NCBI GenBank assembly: GCA_007844125.1 | Contig: CM017567.1 | Span: 41,631,027 to 41,695,026, forward strand | DNA length: 64,000 nt | DNA from: Sinonovacula constricta | Taxonomy: Eukaryota; Mollusca; Bivalvia; Cardiida; Solecurtidae | Direction of reading: 5' to 3' | Shown here: positions 49,129 through 63,815 of the stretch, piece after piece | How positions within the stretch are numbered: the first letter of the stretch is position 1 | How the letters are laid out: every line of letters begins with the position of its first letter | The notes under the pieces: generated by a model | Databases searched by the model: none | Told to the model about the DNA's origin: nothing | Seen by the model: only the letters and a program-made list of their open reading frames with translations | Position numbers and translations under genes: made by a program

Positions 49129-49523
49129 GTATAACTAAATTATCAGCACTGTTTTGCTTGCTAGAATTTACACACAGTGCAATGGTAGCCTTAAAAAACA
49201 CAGAAATAAACAGTATTATTGCTGGTATTCACTATCGATAAGAATAAATAAAGACTTAAATTCATCGATTTAATTTATCAAAATAAAGCAGGTCAATGTT
49301 GCTCTATTGTGATTGTTGCTCTTCTTAAGCTTCGGTTAAACTTTAGACATACCGTTAATATATCAGGACAATACACATTACTAGTACATTAAAGCATCAA
49401 AATCAATGTCAATATCAAAAGATGTCTGAGGCTAGGTCGTGAATAATCCAAAGCATGCTGAGAAAATTGAGAGTTTAACTGACTTAGTGTTTATATGAAA
49501 TCATATGTAAACTAGTTCCCAAA

Positions 49524-52500
49524 GGGTCACACAACCTAACATCAACAAAACATAGCAGTAGGGTCATACAACCTAACATGGCCAAAAACATAGCAGTAGG
49601 GTCATACAACCTAACATCAGCAAAACATAGCAGCAGGGTCACACAACCTAACATGGGCAAAACATAGCAGCAGGGTCACACAACCTAACATGGGCAAAAC
49701 ATAGCAGCAGGGTCACACAACCTAACATCAACAAAACATAGCAGCAGGGTCACACAACCTAACAGGAGCAAACATAGCAGTAGGGTCACACAACCTAACA
49801 TCAGCAAAACATAGCAGCAGGGTCACACAACCTAACATCGGCAAAACATAGCAGCAGAGTCACACAACCTAACATGGGCAAAACATAGCAGCAGAGTCAC
49901 ACAACCTAACATGGGCAAAACATAGTAGTAGGGTCACACAACCTAACATGGGCAAAACATAGCAGTAGGGTCATACAACGTAACATCAGCAAAACATAGC
50001 AGCAGGGTCACACAACCTAACATCGGCAAAACATAGCAGCAGAGTCACACAACCTAACATGGGCAAAACATAGCAGCAGGGTCACACAACCTAACATCAA
50101 CAAAACATAGCAACAGGGTCACACAACCTAACATCAGCAAAACATAGCAGTAGGGTCACACTACCTAACATCAGCAAAACATAGCAGCAGGGTCACACAA
50201 CCTAACATGGGCAAAACATAGCAGTAGGGTCACAAAACCTAACATCAACAAAACATAGCAGCAGGGCCACACAACCTAACATCAACAAAACACAGCAGTA
50301 GGGTCACACAATCTAACATGGGCAAAACATAGCAGCAGGGTCACACAACCTAACATGGGCTAAACATAGCAGTAGGGTCACACAACCTAACATGGGAAAA
50401 ACATAGCAGCAGGGTTACACAACCTAACATGGGCAAAACGTAGCAGCAGGGTCACACCACCTAACATGGGAAAAACGTAGCAGCAGGGTCACACATCCTA
50501 ACTTGGGCAAAACATAGCAGTAGGGCCACACAACCTAACATCAACAAAACATAGCAACAGGGTCACACAACCTAACATCAGCAAAACATAGCAGCAGGGT
50601 CACACAACCTAACATGGGCAAAACATAGCAGTAGTGCCACACAACCTAACATCAACAAAACATAGCAGCAGGGTCACACAACCTAACATGGGCAAAACAT
50701 AGCAGTAGGGTCACACAACCTAACATCAACAAAACATAGCAACAGGGTCACACAACCTAACATCAGCAAAACATAGCAGCAGGGTCACACAACCTAACAT
50801 AGGCAAAACATAGCAGCAGGGTCACACAACCTAACATGGGCAAAACATAGCAGTAGGGCCACACAACCTAACATCAACAAAACATAGCAGTAGGGTCACA
50901 CAACCTAACATAAACAAAACATAGCAACAGGGTCACACAACCTAACATGGGCAAAACATAGCAGTAGGGTCACACAACCTAACATCAACAAAACATAGCA
51001 GTAGGGTCACACAACGTAACATGGGCAAAACATAGCAGCAGGGTCACACAACCTAACATCAGCAAAACATAGCAGCAGGGTCACACAACCTAACATCAGC
51101 AAAACATAGCAGCAGGGTCACACAACCTAACATCAGCAAAACATAGCAGCAGGGCCACACAACCTAACATGGGCAAAACATAGCAGTAGGGTCACACAAC
51201 CTAACATCAACAAAACATAGCAGTAGGGCCACACAACCTAACATCAACAAATCATAGCAACAGGGTCACACAACCTAACATCAACAAAATATAGCAGCAG
51301 GGTCACACAACCTAACATAAGCAAAACATAGCAGCAGGGTCACACAACCTAAGATGGGCAAAACATAGCTGTAGGGTCACACAACCTAACATCAACAAAA
51401 CATAGCAGCAGGGTCACACAACCTAACATCAGCAAAACATAGCAGCAGGGTCACACAACCTAACATCAGCAAAACATAGCAGTAGGGTCACACAACCTAA
51501 CATCAGCAAAACATAGCAGTAGGGTCACACAACCTAACATCAACAAAACATAGCAGCAGGGTCACACAACCTAACATGGGCAAAACATAGCAGCAGGGTC
51601 ACACAACCTAACATCAACAAAACATAGCAGCAGGGTCACACAACCTAACATCAACAAAACATAGCAGTAGGGTCACACAACCTAACATTAACAAAACATA
51701 GCAGTAGGGTCGCACAACCTAACATCAGCAAAACATAGCAGTAGGGTCACACAACCTAACATCAACAAAACATAGCAGCAGGGTCACACAACATAACATA
51801 GGCAAAACATAGCAGCAGGGTCACACAACCTAACATGGGCAAAACGTAGCAGTAGGGTCACACAACCTAACATCAGCAAAACATAGCAGCAGGGTCACAC
51901 AACCTAACATCAGCAAAACATAGCAGCAGGGTCACACAACTTAAAACATCAACAAAACATAGCAGCAGGGTCACACAACCTAACATGGGCAAGACATAGC
52001 AGTAGGGCCACACAACCTAACATCAACAAAACATAGCAGTAGGGTCACACAACCTAACATGGGCAAACATAGCAGTAGGGTCATACAACCTAACATCAGC
52101 AAAACATAGCAGCAGGGTCACACAACTTAAAACATCAGCAAAACATAGCAGCAGGGTCACACAACCTAACATGAGCAAAACATAACAGCAGGGTCACACA
52201 ACTTAAAACATCAGCAAAACATAGCAGTGGGGTCACACAACCTTACATCAACAAAACATAGCAGTAGGGTCACACAACCTAACATCAGCAAAGCATAGCA
52301 GGAGGGTCACGCAACCTAACAGCAGCAAAACATAGCAGTAGGGTCACACAACCTAACATCAACAAAGCATAGCAGTAGGGTCACACAACCTAACATCAGC
52401 AAAACATAGCAGTAGGGTCACACAACCTAACATCAGCAAAACATAGCAGTAGGGTCACACAACCTAACATCAGCAAAACATAGCAGTAGGGTCATACAAC

Positions 52501-55500
52501 CTAACATCAACAAAGCATAGCAGTAGGGTCACACAACCTAACATCAGCAAAACATAGCAGTAGGGTCACACAACCTAACATCAGCAAAACATAGCAGTAG
52601 GGTCACACAACCTAACATCAACAAAGCATAGCAGTAGGGTCACACAACCTAACATCAGCAAAACATAGCAGTAGGGTCACACAACCTAACATAAACAAAA
52701 CATAGCAGCAGGGTCACACAACTTAAAACATCAGCAAAACATAGCAGCAGGGTCACACAACCTAACAGCAGAAAAACATAGCAGTAGGGCCACACAACCT
52801 AACATCAACAAAGCATAGTAGTAGGGTTACACAACCTAACATCAGCAAAACATAGCAGCAGGGTCACACAACCTAACATCAACAAAACATAGCAGTAGGG
52901 TCACACAACCTAACATCAACAAAGCATAGCAATAGGGTCACACAACCTAACATCAGCAAAAATTAGGAGCAGGGTCACACAACCTAACATTAACAAAACA
53001 TAGCAGCAGGGTCACACAACTTAAAACATCAACAAAACATAGCAGCAGGGCCACACAACCTAACATCAGCAAAACATAGCAGCAGGGTCACACAACTTAA
53101 AACATCAGCAAAACATAGCAGTAGGGTCACACAACCTAACATCAACAAAACATAGCGGCAGGGTCACACAACCTAACAGCAGCAAAACATAGCAGCAGGG
53201 TCACACAACCTAACATCAACAAAACATAGCAGCAGGGTCACACAACCTAACATCAGCAAAACATAGCAGCAGGGTCACACAACCTAACATTAACAAAACA
53301 TAGCAGCAGGGTCACACAACTTAAAACATCAACAAAACATAGCAGCAGGGCCACACAACCTAACATCAGCAAAACATAGCAGCAGGGTCACACAACCTAA
53401 CATCAACAAAACATAGCAGCAGGGTCACACAACCTAACATCAACAAAGCATAGCAGCAGGGTCACACAACCTAACATCAACAAAACATAGCAGTAGGGTC
53501 ACACAACCTAACATCAGCAAAACATAGCAGCAGGGTCACACAACCTAACATCAGCAAAACATAGCAGTAGGGTCACACAACTTAAAACATCAGCAAAACA
53601 TAACAGCAGTGTCACACAACCTAACATCAACAAAACATAGCAGTAGGGTCACACAACCTAACATCAACAAAACATAGCAGTAAGGTCACACAACCTAACA
53701 TCAGCAAAACATAGCAGCAGGGTCACACAACCTAACATCAACAAAACATAGCAGTAGGGTCACACATCCTAACATCAGCAAAACATAGCAGCAGGGTCAC
53801 ACAACTTAAGACATCAGCAAAAAATAGCAACAGGGTCACACAACCTAACATCAGCAAAACAGAGCAGCAGGGTCACACAACTTAAAACATCAGCAAAACA
53901 TAGCAGCAGGGTCACACAACCTAACATCAGCAAAACATAGCAGCGGGTCACACAACCTTAAATAGGCAAAACATAGCAGCAGGGTCACACAACCTAACAT
54001 CAGCAAAACATAGCAGTAGGGTCACACAACCTAACATCAACAAAACATAGCAGCAGGCTCACACAACCTAACAACAACAAAACATAGCAGCAGGGTTACA
54101 CAACCTAATATCGGCAAAACATAGCAGCAGGGTCACACAACCTAACATCAGCAAAACATAGCACCAAGGTCACACAACCTAACATCAACAAAACATAGCA
54201 GCAGGGTGACACAACCTAACATCAGCAAAACATAGCAGCAGGGTCACACAACTTAAAACATCAGCAAAACATAGCAGCAGGGTCACACAACCTAACATCA
54301 GCAAAACATAGCAGCAGGGTCACACAACCTAACATCAGCAAAACATAGCAGTAGGGTCACACAACCTAACATCAACAAAACATAGCGGCAGGGTCACACA
54401 ACCTAACATCAGCAAAACATAGCAGCAGGGTCACACAACTTAAAACATCAGCAAAACATAGCAGCAGGGTCACACAACCTAACATCAGCAAAACATAGCA
54501 GCAGGGTCACACAACCTAACATCAGCAAAACATAGCAGTAGGGTCACACAACCTAACATCAACAAAACATAGCGGCAGGGTCACACAACCTAACATCAGC
54601 AAAACATAGCAGCAGGGTCACACAACCTAACATCAACAAAACATAGCAGTAGGGCCACACAACCTAACATCAACAAATCATAGCAACAGGGTCACACAAC
54701 CTAACATCAACAAAATATAGCAGCAGGGTCACACAACCTAACATAAGCAAAACATAGCAGCAGGGTCACACAACCTAAGATGGGCAAAACATAGCTGTAG
54801 GGTCACACAACCTAACATCAACAAAACATAGCAGCAGGGTCACACAACCTAACATCAGCAAAACATAGCAGCAGGGTCACACAACCTAACATCAGCAAAA
54901 CATAGCAGTAGGGTCACACAACCTAACATCAGCAAAACATAGCAGTAGGGTCACACAACCTAACATCAACAAAACATAGCAGCAGGGTCACACAACCTAA
55001 CATGGGCAAAACATAGCAGCAGGGTCACACAACCTAACATCAACAAAACATAGCAGCAGGGTCACACAACCTAACATCAACAAAACATAGCAGTAGGGTC
55101 ACACAACCTAACATTAACAAAACATAGCAGTAGGGTCGCACAACCTAACATCAGCAAAACATAGCAGTAGGGTCACACAACCTAACATCAACAAAACATA
55201 GCAGCAGGGTCACACAACATAACATAGGCAAAACATAGCAGCAGGGTCACACAACCTAACATGGGCAAAACGTAGCAGTAGGGTCACACAACCTAACATC
55301 AGCAAAACATAGCAGCAGGGTCACACAACCTAACATCAGCAAAACATAGCAGCAGGGTCACACAACTTAAAACATCAACAAAACATAGCAGCAGGGTCAC
55401 ACAACCTAACATGGACAAGACATAGCAGTAGGGCCACACAACCTAACATCAACAAAACATAGCAGTAGGGTCACACAACCTAACATGGGCAAACATAGCA

Positions 55501-58500
55501 GTAGGGTCATACAACCTAACATCAGCAAAACATAGCAGCAGGGTCACACAACTTAAAACATCAGCAAAACATAGCAGCAGGGTCACACAACCTAACATGA
55601 GCAAAACATAACAGCAGGGTCACACAACTTAAAACATCAGCAAAACATAGCAGTGGGGTCACACAACCTTACATCAACAAAACATAGCAGTAGGGTCACA
55701 CAACCTAACATCAGCAAAGCATAGCAGGAGGGTCACGCAACCTAACAGCAGCAAAACATAGCAGTAGGGTCACACAACCTAACATCAACAAAGCATAGCA
55801 GTAGGGTCACACAACCTAACATCAGCAAAACATAGCAGTAGGGTCACACAACCTAACATCAGCAAAACATAGCAGTAGGGTCACACAACCTAACATCAGC
55901 AAAACATAGCAGTAGGGTCATACAACCTAACATCAACAAAGCATAGCAGTAGGGTCACGCAACCTAACATCAGCAAAACATAGCAGTAGGGTCACACAAC
56001 CTAACATCAGCAAAACATAGCAGTAGGGTCACACAACCTAACATCAACAAAGCATAGCAGTAGGGTCACACAACCTAACATCAGCAAAACATAGCAGTAG
56101 GGTCACACAACCTAACATAAACAAAACATAGCAGCAGGGTCACACAACTTAAAACATCAGCAAAACATAGCAGCAGGGTCACACAACCTAACAGCAGAAA
56201 AACATAGCAGTAGGGCCACACAACCTAACATCAACAAAGCATAGTAGTAGGGTTACACAACCTAACATCAGCAAAACATAGCAGCAGGGTCACACAACCT
56301 AACATCAACAAAACATAGCAGTAGGGTCACACAACCTAACATCAACAAAGCATAGCAATAGGGTCACACAACCTAACATCAGCAAAAATTAGGAGCAGGG
56401 TCACACAACCTAACATTAACAAAACATAGCAGCAGGGTCACACAACTTAAAACATCAACAAAACATAGCAGCAGGGCCACACAACCTAACATCAGCAAAA
56501 CATAGCAGCAGGGTCACACAACTTAAAACATCAGCAAAACATAGCAGTAGGGTCACACAACCTAACATCAACAAAACATAGCGGCAGGGTCACACAACCT
56601 AACAGCAGCAAAACATAGCAGCAGGGTCACACAACCTAACATCAACAAAACATAGCAGCAGGGTCACACAACCTAACATCAGCAAAACATAGCAGCAGGG
56701 TCACACAACCTAACATTAACAAAACATAGCATCAGGGTCACACAACTTAAAACATCAACAAAACATAGCAGCAGGGCCACACAACCTAACATCAGCAAAA
56801 CATAGCAGCAGGGTCACACAACCTAACATCAACAAAACATAGCAGCAGGGTCACACAACCTAACATCAACAAAGCATAGCAGCAGGGTCACACAACCTAA
56901 CATCAACAAAACATAGCAGTAGGGTCACACAACCTAACATCAGCAAAACATAGCAGCAGGGTCACACAACCTAACATCAGCAAAACATAGCAGTAGGGTC
57001 ACACAACTTAAAACATCAGCAAAACATAACAGCAGTGTCACACAACCTAACATCAACAAAACATAGCAGTAGGGTCACACAACCTAACATCAACAAAACA
57101 TAGCAGTAAGGTCACACAACCTAACATCAGCAAAACATAGCAGCAGGGTCACACAACCTAACATCAACAAAACATAGCAGTAGGGTCACACATCCTAACA
57201 TCAGCAAAACATAGCAGCAGGGTCACACAACTTAAGACATCAGCAAAAAATAGCAACAGGGTCACACAACCTAACATCAGCAAAACAGAGCAGCAGGGTC
57301 ACACAACTTAAAACATCAGCAAAACATAGCAGCAGGGTCACACAACCTAACATCAGCAAAACATAGCAGCGGGTCACACAACCTTAAATAGGCAAAACAT
57401 AGCAGCAGGGTCACACAACCTAACATCAGCAAAACATAGCAGTAGGGTCACACAACCTAACATCAACAAAACATAGCAGCAGGCTCACACAACCTAACAA
57501 CAACAAAACATAGCAGCAGGGTTACACAACCTAATATCGGCAAAACATAGCAGCAGGGTCACACAACCTAACATCAACAAAACATAGCACCAAGGTCACA
57601 CAACCTAACATCAACAAAACATAGCAGCAGGGTGACACAACCTAACATCAGCAAAACATAGCAGCAGGGTCACACAACTTAAAACATCAGCAAAACATAG
57701 CAGCAGGGTCACACAACCTAACATCAGCAAAACATAGCAGCAGGGTCACACAACCTAACATCAGCAAAACATAGCAGTAGGGTCACACAACCTAACATCA
57801 ACAAAACATAGCGGCAGGGTCACACAACCTAACATCAGCAAAACATAGCAGCAGGGTCACACAACCTAACATCAACAAAACATAGCAGTAGGGTCACACA
57901 ACTTAGCATCAACAAAACCTAGCAGCAGAGTCACACAACCTAACATCAGCAAAACATAGCAGTAGGGTGAAACAACCTAACAGCAGCAAAAGATAGCAGC
58001 AGGGTCACACAACTTAAAACATCAGCAAAACATAGCAGCAGGGTCACACAACCTAACATCAGCAAAACATAGCAGCAGGGTCACACAACCTAACATCAGC
58101 AAAACATAGCAGTAGGGTCACACAACCTAACATCAACAAAGCATAGCAGCAGGGTCACACAACCTAACATCAACAAAACATAGCAGCAGGGTCACACAAC
58201 CTAACATCAACAAAACATAGCAGTAGGGTCACACAACCTACCATCAACAAAACATAGCAGCAGGGTCACACAACCTAACATCAGCAAAGCATAGCAGCAA
58301 GTTCACACAAACTGACATCAGCAAAACATAGCAGCAGGGTCACACAACTTAAAACATCAGCAAAACATAGCAGCAGGGTCACACAACCTAACATCAGCAA
58401 GACATAGCAGCAGGGTCACACAACATAAAACATCAACAAAACATAGCAGCAGGGCCACACAACCTAACATCAACAAAACATAGCAGCAGGGTCACACAAC

Positions 58501-61500
58501 TTAAAACATCAGCAAAACATAGCAGCAGGGTCACACAACCTAACATCAGCAAGACATAGCAGCAGGGTCACACAACATAAAACATCAACAAAACATAGCA
58601 GCAGGGCCACACAACCTAACATCAACAAAACATAGCAGTAGGGCCACACAACCTAACATCAGCAAAACATATCAATAGGGTCACACAACCTAACATCAAC
58701 AAAACATAGCAGCAGGGTCACACAACCTAACATCAGCAAAACATAGCAGCAGGGTCAGACAACTTAAAAAATCAGCAAAACATAGCAGCAGGGTCACACA
58801 ACCTACCATCAACAAAACATAGCAGCAGGGTCACAGAACCTAGCATCAACAAAACATAGCAGCAGGGTCACAGAACCTAACATCAACAAAACATAGCAGC
58901 AAGGTCACACAACCTAACATCAGCAAAACATAGCAGCAGGGTCACACAACTTAAAACATCAACAAAACATAGCAGCAGGGCCACACAACCTAACATCAAC
59001 AAAACATAGCAGTAGGGCCACACAACCTAACATCAGCAAAACATATCAGTAGGGTCACACAACCTAACATCAACAAAACATAGCAGCAGGGTCACACAAC
59101 CTAACATCAACAAAACATAGCAGCAGGGTCACACAACCTAACATCAACAAAACATAGCAGCAGGGTCACACAACCTAACATCAACAAAACATAGCAGTAG
59201 GGTCACACAACCTAACATCAACAAAACATAGCAGTAGGGTCACACAACCTAACATCAGCAAAACATAGCAGTAGGGTCACACAGCCTAACATCAGCAAAA
59301 CATAGCAGCAGGGTCACACAACCTAACATCAACAAAACATAGCAGTAGGTTCACACAACCTAACATCAACAAAACATAGCAGTAGGGTCACACAACCTAA
59401 CATCAGCAAAACATAGCAGCAGGGTCACACAACCTAACATCAGCAAAACATAGCAGCAGGGTCACACAACCTAACATCAACAAAACATAGCAGTAGGGTC
59501 ACACAACCTAACATCAGCAAAACATAGCAGTAGGGTCACACAACCTAACATCAGCAAAACATAGCAGTAGGGTCACACAGCCTAACATCAGCAAAACATA
59601 GCAGCAGGGTCACACAACCTAACATCAACAAAACATAGCAGTAGGTTCACACAACCTAACATCAACAAAACATAGCAGTAGGGTCACACAGCCTAACATC
59701 AGCAAAACATAGCAGCAGGGTCACACAACCTAACATCAGCAAAACATAGCAGCAGGGTCACACAACCTAACATCAACAAAACATAGCAGTAGGGTCACAC
59801 AACCTAACATCAGCAAAACATAGCAGTAGGGTCACACAGCCTAACATCAGCAAAACATAGCAGCAGGGTCACACAACCTAACATCAACAAAACATAGCAG
59901 TAGGTTCACACAACCTAACATCAGCAAAACATAACAGCAGGGTCACACAACTTAAAACATCAGCAAAACATAGCAGTAGGTTCACACAACCTAACATCAG
60001 CAAAACATAGCAGCAGGGTCACACAACCTAACATCAACAAAACATAGCAGCAGGGTCACACAACCTAACATCAGCAAAACGTAGCAGCAGGGTCACACAA
60101 CCTAACATCAGCAAAACGTAGCAGCAGGCTCACACAACCTAACATCAGCAAAACATAGCAGCAGGGTCACACAACTTAAAACATCAACAAAACATAGCAG
60201 CAGGGTCACACAACCTAACATCAGTAAAACATAGCAGTAAAGTCACACAACCTAACATCAGCAAAACATTGCAGCAGGGTCACACAACCTAACATCAACA
60301 AAACATAGCAGCAGGGTCACACAACCTAACATCAGTAAAACATACCAGCAGGGTCAGACAACTTAAAAAATCAGCAAAACATAGCAGCAGGGTCACACAA
60401 CCTAACATCAACAAAACATAGCAGCAGGGTCACACAACTTAAAAAATCAGCAAAACAAAGCAGCAGGGTCACACAACCTAACATCAACAAAACATAGCAG
60501 TAGGGTCACACAACCTTAAATGGGCAAAATATAGCAGCAGGGTTACACAACCTAATATCGGCAAAACAGCAGCAGGGTTACACAAACTGACACCAGCAAA
60601 ACATAGCAGCAGGGTCACACAACCTAACATAAACAAAACATAGCAGCAGGGTTACACAACCTAACATCAGCAAAACATAGCAGTAGGGTCACACAACCTA
60701 ACATCAACAAAACATAGCAGCAGGGTCACACAACCTAACATCAACAAAACATAGCAGCAGGGTCACACAACCTAACAGCAACAAAACATAGCAGCAGGGT
60801 CACACAACCTAACATCAACAAAACATAGCAGTAGGGTCACACAACCTAACATCAGTAAAACATAGCAGTAAGGTCACACAACCTAACATCAGCAAAACAT
60901 TGCAGCAGGGTCACACAACCTAACATCAACAAAACATAGCAGGAGGGTCACACAACCTAACATCAGCAAAACATAGCAGCAGGGTCAGACAACTTAAAAA
61001 ATCAGCAAAACATAGCAGCAGGGTCACACAACCTAACATCAACAAAACATAGCAGCAGGGTCACACAACTTAAAAAATCAGCAAAACAAAGCAGCAGGGT
61101 CACACAACCTAACATCAACAAAACATAGCAGCAGGGTCACACAACTTAAGACATCAGCAAAACATAGCAGCAGGGTCACACAACCTAACATCAACAAAAC
61201 ATAGCAGCAGGGTCACACAACCTTAAATGGGCAAAACATAGCAGCAGGGTCACACAACCTAACATCAGCAAAACATAGCAGCAGGGTCACACAACCTAAC
61301 ATCAGCAAAACATAGCAGTAGGGTCACACAACCTAACATCAGCAAAACATAGCAGCAGGGTCACACAACTTAAAACATCAGCAAAACATAGCAGCAGGGT
61401 CACACAACCTAACATCAGCAAAACATAGCAGCAGGGTCACACAACCTAACATCAGCAAAACATAGCAGCAGGGTCACTCAACATAAAACATCAGCAAAAC

Positions 61501-61585
61501 ATAGCAGCAGGGTCACAGAACCTAACATCAGCAAAACATAGCAGCAGGGTCACACAACTTAAAAAATCAGCAAAACATAGCAGCA
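49524..61585 (+). repeat. 12-kb satellite array of a 37-bp unit (about 325 copies)
   Basis: The unit is gggtcacacaacctaaca + tcagcaaaacatagcagca, 37 bp. Variants include tgggc or tcaac at the centre, gtag for gcag, and a 39-bp form with cttaaaacatc. Early copies (49.5-51 kb) are rich in the tgggc variant and later ones in tcaac/tcagc. No open frame of note. It terminates abruptly at cagcagttatagactg. Confidence 0.96.
51215..58060 (+). repeat. 3,426-bp higher-order duplication within the 37-bp satellite
   Basis: Rare variants recur at a constant offset of 3,426 bp: acatcaacaaatcatag 51241/54667; aagatgggca 51351/54777; cagcgggtca 53941/57367; caacctaata 54101/57527; gcaccaagg 54161/57587. The two blocks are nearly identical (one difference seen: tgggcaagac versus tggacaagac). 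Confidence 0.92.
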
Positions 61586-61636
61586 GTTATAGACTGTATT
61601 TAGTCTGGCAACGGTAATCTTCCGTACTGAAATATT

Positions 61637-61915
61637 TTGAAATCCAAAATTTCCACATTTTCGGATGAAACAGACATTAACACATTTTTTAATGAAATAG
61701 ACACTTACACATTTTTTGATGAAATCCACAATTACACATTTTTTGTTTAAATAGACGATTACACACTTTTGGATAAAATCTACAATTACCCATTTCTTGG
61801 ATGAAATTCACAAATACACATTTTGGATGAAATAGACAGTTACACATTTTTGGACGAAATCTAAAATTACACATTTCTTGGGTGAACTCCACGTTTACAC
61901 ATTTCATAAATGAAT
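61637..61915 (+). repeat. 27-29-bp tandem repeat
   Basis: acacattttttgatgaaatagacaatt-like units repeat about nine times with variable homopolymer length, immediately after the satellite. Confidence 0.85.
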
Positions 61916-62535
61916 TTAGTACACGAATGTAATATTCCATAAGCAAATAAAATCAGGTTAGGCTACAACAAACCTATAAAGCACATACAGATTATGAATA
62001 TCAATAATTTTACTGTCAAATACTTCGAAACGTAAGGCTGTTGGCTCGATGTCCGGTTCGGGAATCAAATTTTTCGCTTTGTACATGATCTTACTATCAC
62101 TTGTACGTGAAATATTCAGATTTATATTTGGATGTAATTGTTTAATTTTTTTATAAAAAAGTAATGCTTAAATATGTTTCTTGTTAAACGAATACTTCAA
62201 AGTCTAGATAATGAAAACAAATGGTAAACGTGTTTCATTGAAATTGAGACGCTTTAAAATATGACACTCTTATACTGAGGTCAGAAGCCAGCAAAAGTAA
62301 ACGAAACTTTGAGTAAAAATAATTTAAAGTGATGTTGTTACTGATGACGACGACGATGAAGAAGAAGAAGAAGATAAAGAAGAAGAAGACGAGTAAGAAC
62401 AAGAAGAAGAAGAAGAGAAAATTGCTGCTGGTGTACCCGCTTAATAGGACGATAATTACCAAGCCTTGGTAAGCAAAACAGTGTATTGTATAACTGTTGA
62501 TAATTTATATCGATGTAGAAATGTACACTGACACA

Positions 62536-62573
<38 letters not shown>

Positions 62574-62699
62574 CACGCATAGCAGCACAGCTTTAAACGA
62601 CTCACTAAAATACATAATCTATTTATCAGAACAGCAACACCACATTCTAGATTGTCAAAAATAATTCTTTATGTTTAAATATGAGTTATAAGTCAGTTA
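61916..62699. other. Intergenic sequence with microsatellites
   Basis: Contains a GAA/GAC-rich microsatellite at about 62343-62420 and a (CA)n tract at about 62535-62571. A B-box-like ggttcgggaatc near 62056 hints at a decayed SINE. No gene supported. Confidence 0.6.
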
Positions 62700-62975
62700 A
62701 TAGGCCGGTCGGGTGCCCATTTAAATGTTGTATTTAACTGCGCGTAAAACTTAAAATAGTAACAGATTATATCTCATCGTATTTAAAGTTTGTGTTTAGA
62801 CTGTACAAAGAGGTAAATAAAATATGCATAACTTTTAATCATGATACAGTATGGCAGTGCATGACAAAAATAAAATGGCGTAAAATGAAAATTATGTATG
62901 AAAACAGTCGCGGTCATTTAGGACATTTAACTATAAGACGCTTGCTTTTGTATATTTGTACATCCACTTGACATT
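62700..62975 (+). repeat. Ancient interspersed repeat, copy 2
   Basis: Diverged homologue of 29950-30295, same strand; see the paired blocks named there. Unknown family. Confidence 0.5.
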
Positions 62976-63361
62976 TCCTCTAAATAAGGATGTTTTGTAT
63001 TTATATATAATTAAGGAACTATACAGCTTAAACACTGACATAAGATCCATAGTAGAACTTGGTCGAAATCTGTACGGTATTTTAAAAGTATGGAAACATG
63101 AAAGGGTAATTATTCTAAAATGAATGCGTATTTTTATATTCAAGAATTCAATTCATGTAAAGATTAAATATAATGTTGTTAAAAGTGTAGTGAAACTGTT
63201 TAGTCATTATCAGAAATAATTAAGCAAATAATTGTTTCTGTCTTGCACAGCTATCATTTTTAAGGTGCAAAGACAAGGCATATACGTAATGGTCCAATGA
63301 GAATCACAACATACATTTACGTTTGCCCTTCTGCCAGACAAAGGTATGCCACCGTTGTTAA

Positions 63362-63475
63362 ATTTTATGCACATGAAAGTTCTCTCCCCGACCGGGACTT
63401 GAACCCACGCGGTGAGAGTCTAAAAGAGTTACAAGTCATCGGCACTAGCCGCTCGGCCAAGGGTGCACCACATTT
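63362..63475 (-). mobile_element. SINE family A, head portion
   Basis: On minus: tggtgcacccttggccgagcggctagtgcc (A box), gtgggttcaagtcccgg (B box) and gagaactttcatg. Strong tRNA-Leu/Ser-like character with a long variable arm, but no clean acceptor-stem pairing, so a SINE head rather than a functional tRNA. Confidence 0.65.
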
Positions 63476-63492
63476 TTTTCTGTGCAAACCAG

Positions 63493-63815
63493 ATGTTATT
63501 ACCGGACCTGGTAGCGCAATCTGTAGAGTGTCGGCTCCAGGTACCGTAGGTCCTGAGTTCGAAGCCGGGCCGCGACATACCAAAGTCGTTAAAATGGTAG
63601 TGGTATAGCTCCCTTGTTAACGCTTAAGCAAATACAAGGGTAGTTCCACGACTGGCTGGCCCGGTGTCAGCATATCATGCTTATGGTATCATGCCAGGTG
63701 TTCACGGCATGCTATACACAGTGAAGGGAGCACTATATCTACTTCAAGTAGACACCGTCTCCAGATAACTGATACTGTTGGTAGTTCGATAAACCCAACA
63801 AACAAACATATGTAA
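63493..63815 (+). mobile_element. SINE family B, near-complete copy
   Basis: accggacctggtagcgcaatctgtagag (A box region), ctgagttcgaagccgg (B box), then a body with gtagtggtatagctccctt, gactggctggcccggtgtc, catgctatacacagtg and gagcactatatctacttcaag, ending caacaaacaaacat. Homologous to 42040-42317 (minus) and, partly, 37165-37350 (minus). Confidence 0.8.

Noticed and set aside
49524..61585. CRISPR-like regular array of 37-bp repeats
   Set aside because: Eukaryotic context; units abut without unique spacers, so it is a tandem satellite.
61689..61946. 85-aa minus-strand frame rich in MCN.FHPK
   Set aside because: Produced by the 27-29-bp AT-rich tandem repeat.
63362..63475. Functional tRNA-Leu/Ser gene on minus
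   Set aside because: A and B boxes are good, but the head is fused to the SINE A body seen elsewhere and I could not pair an acceptor stem or place a clear anticodon loop.
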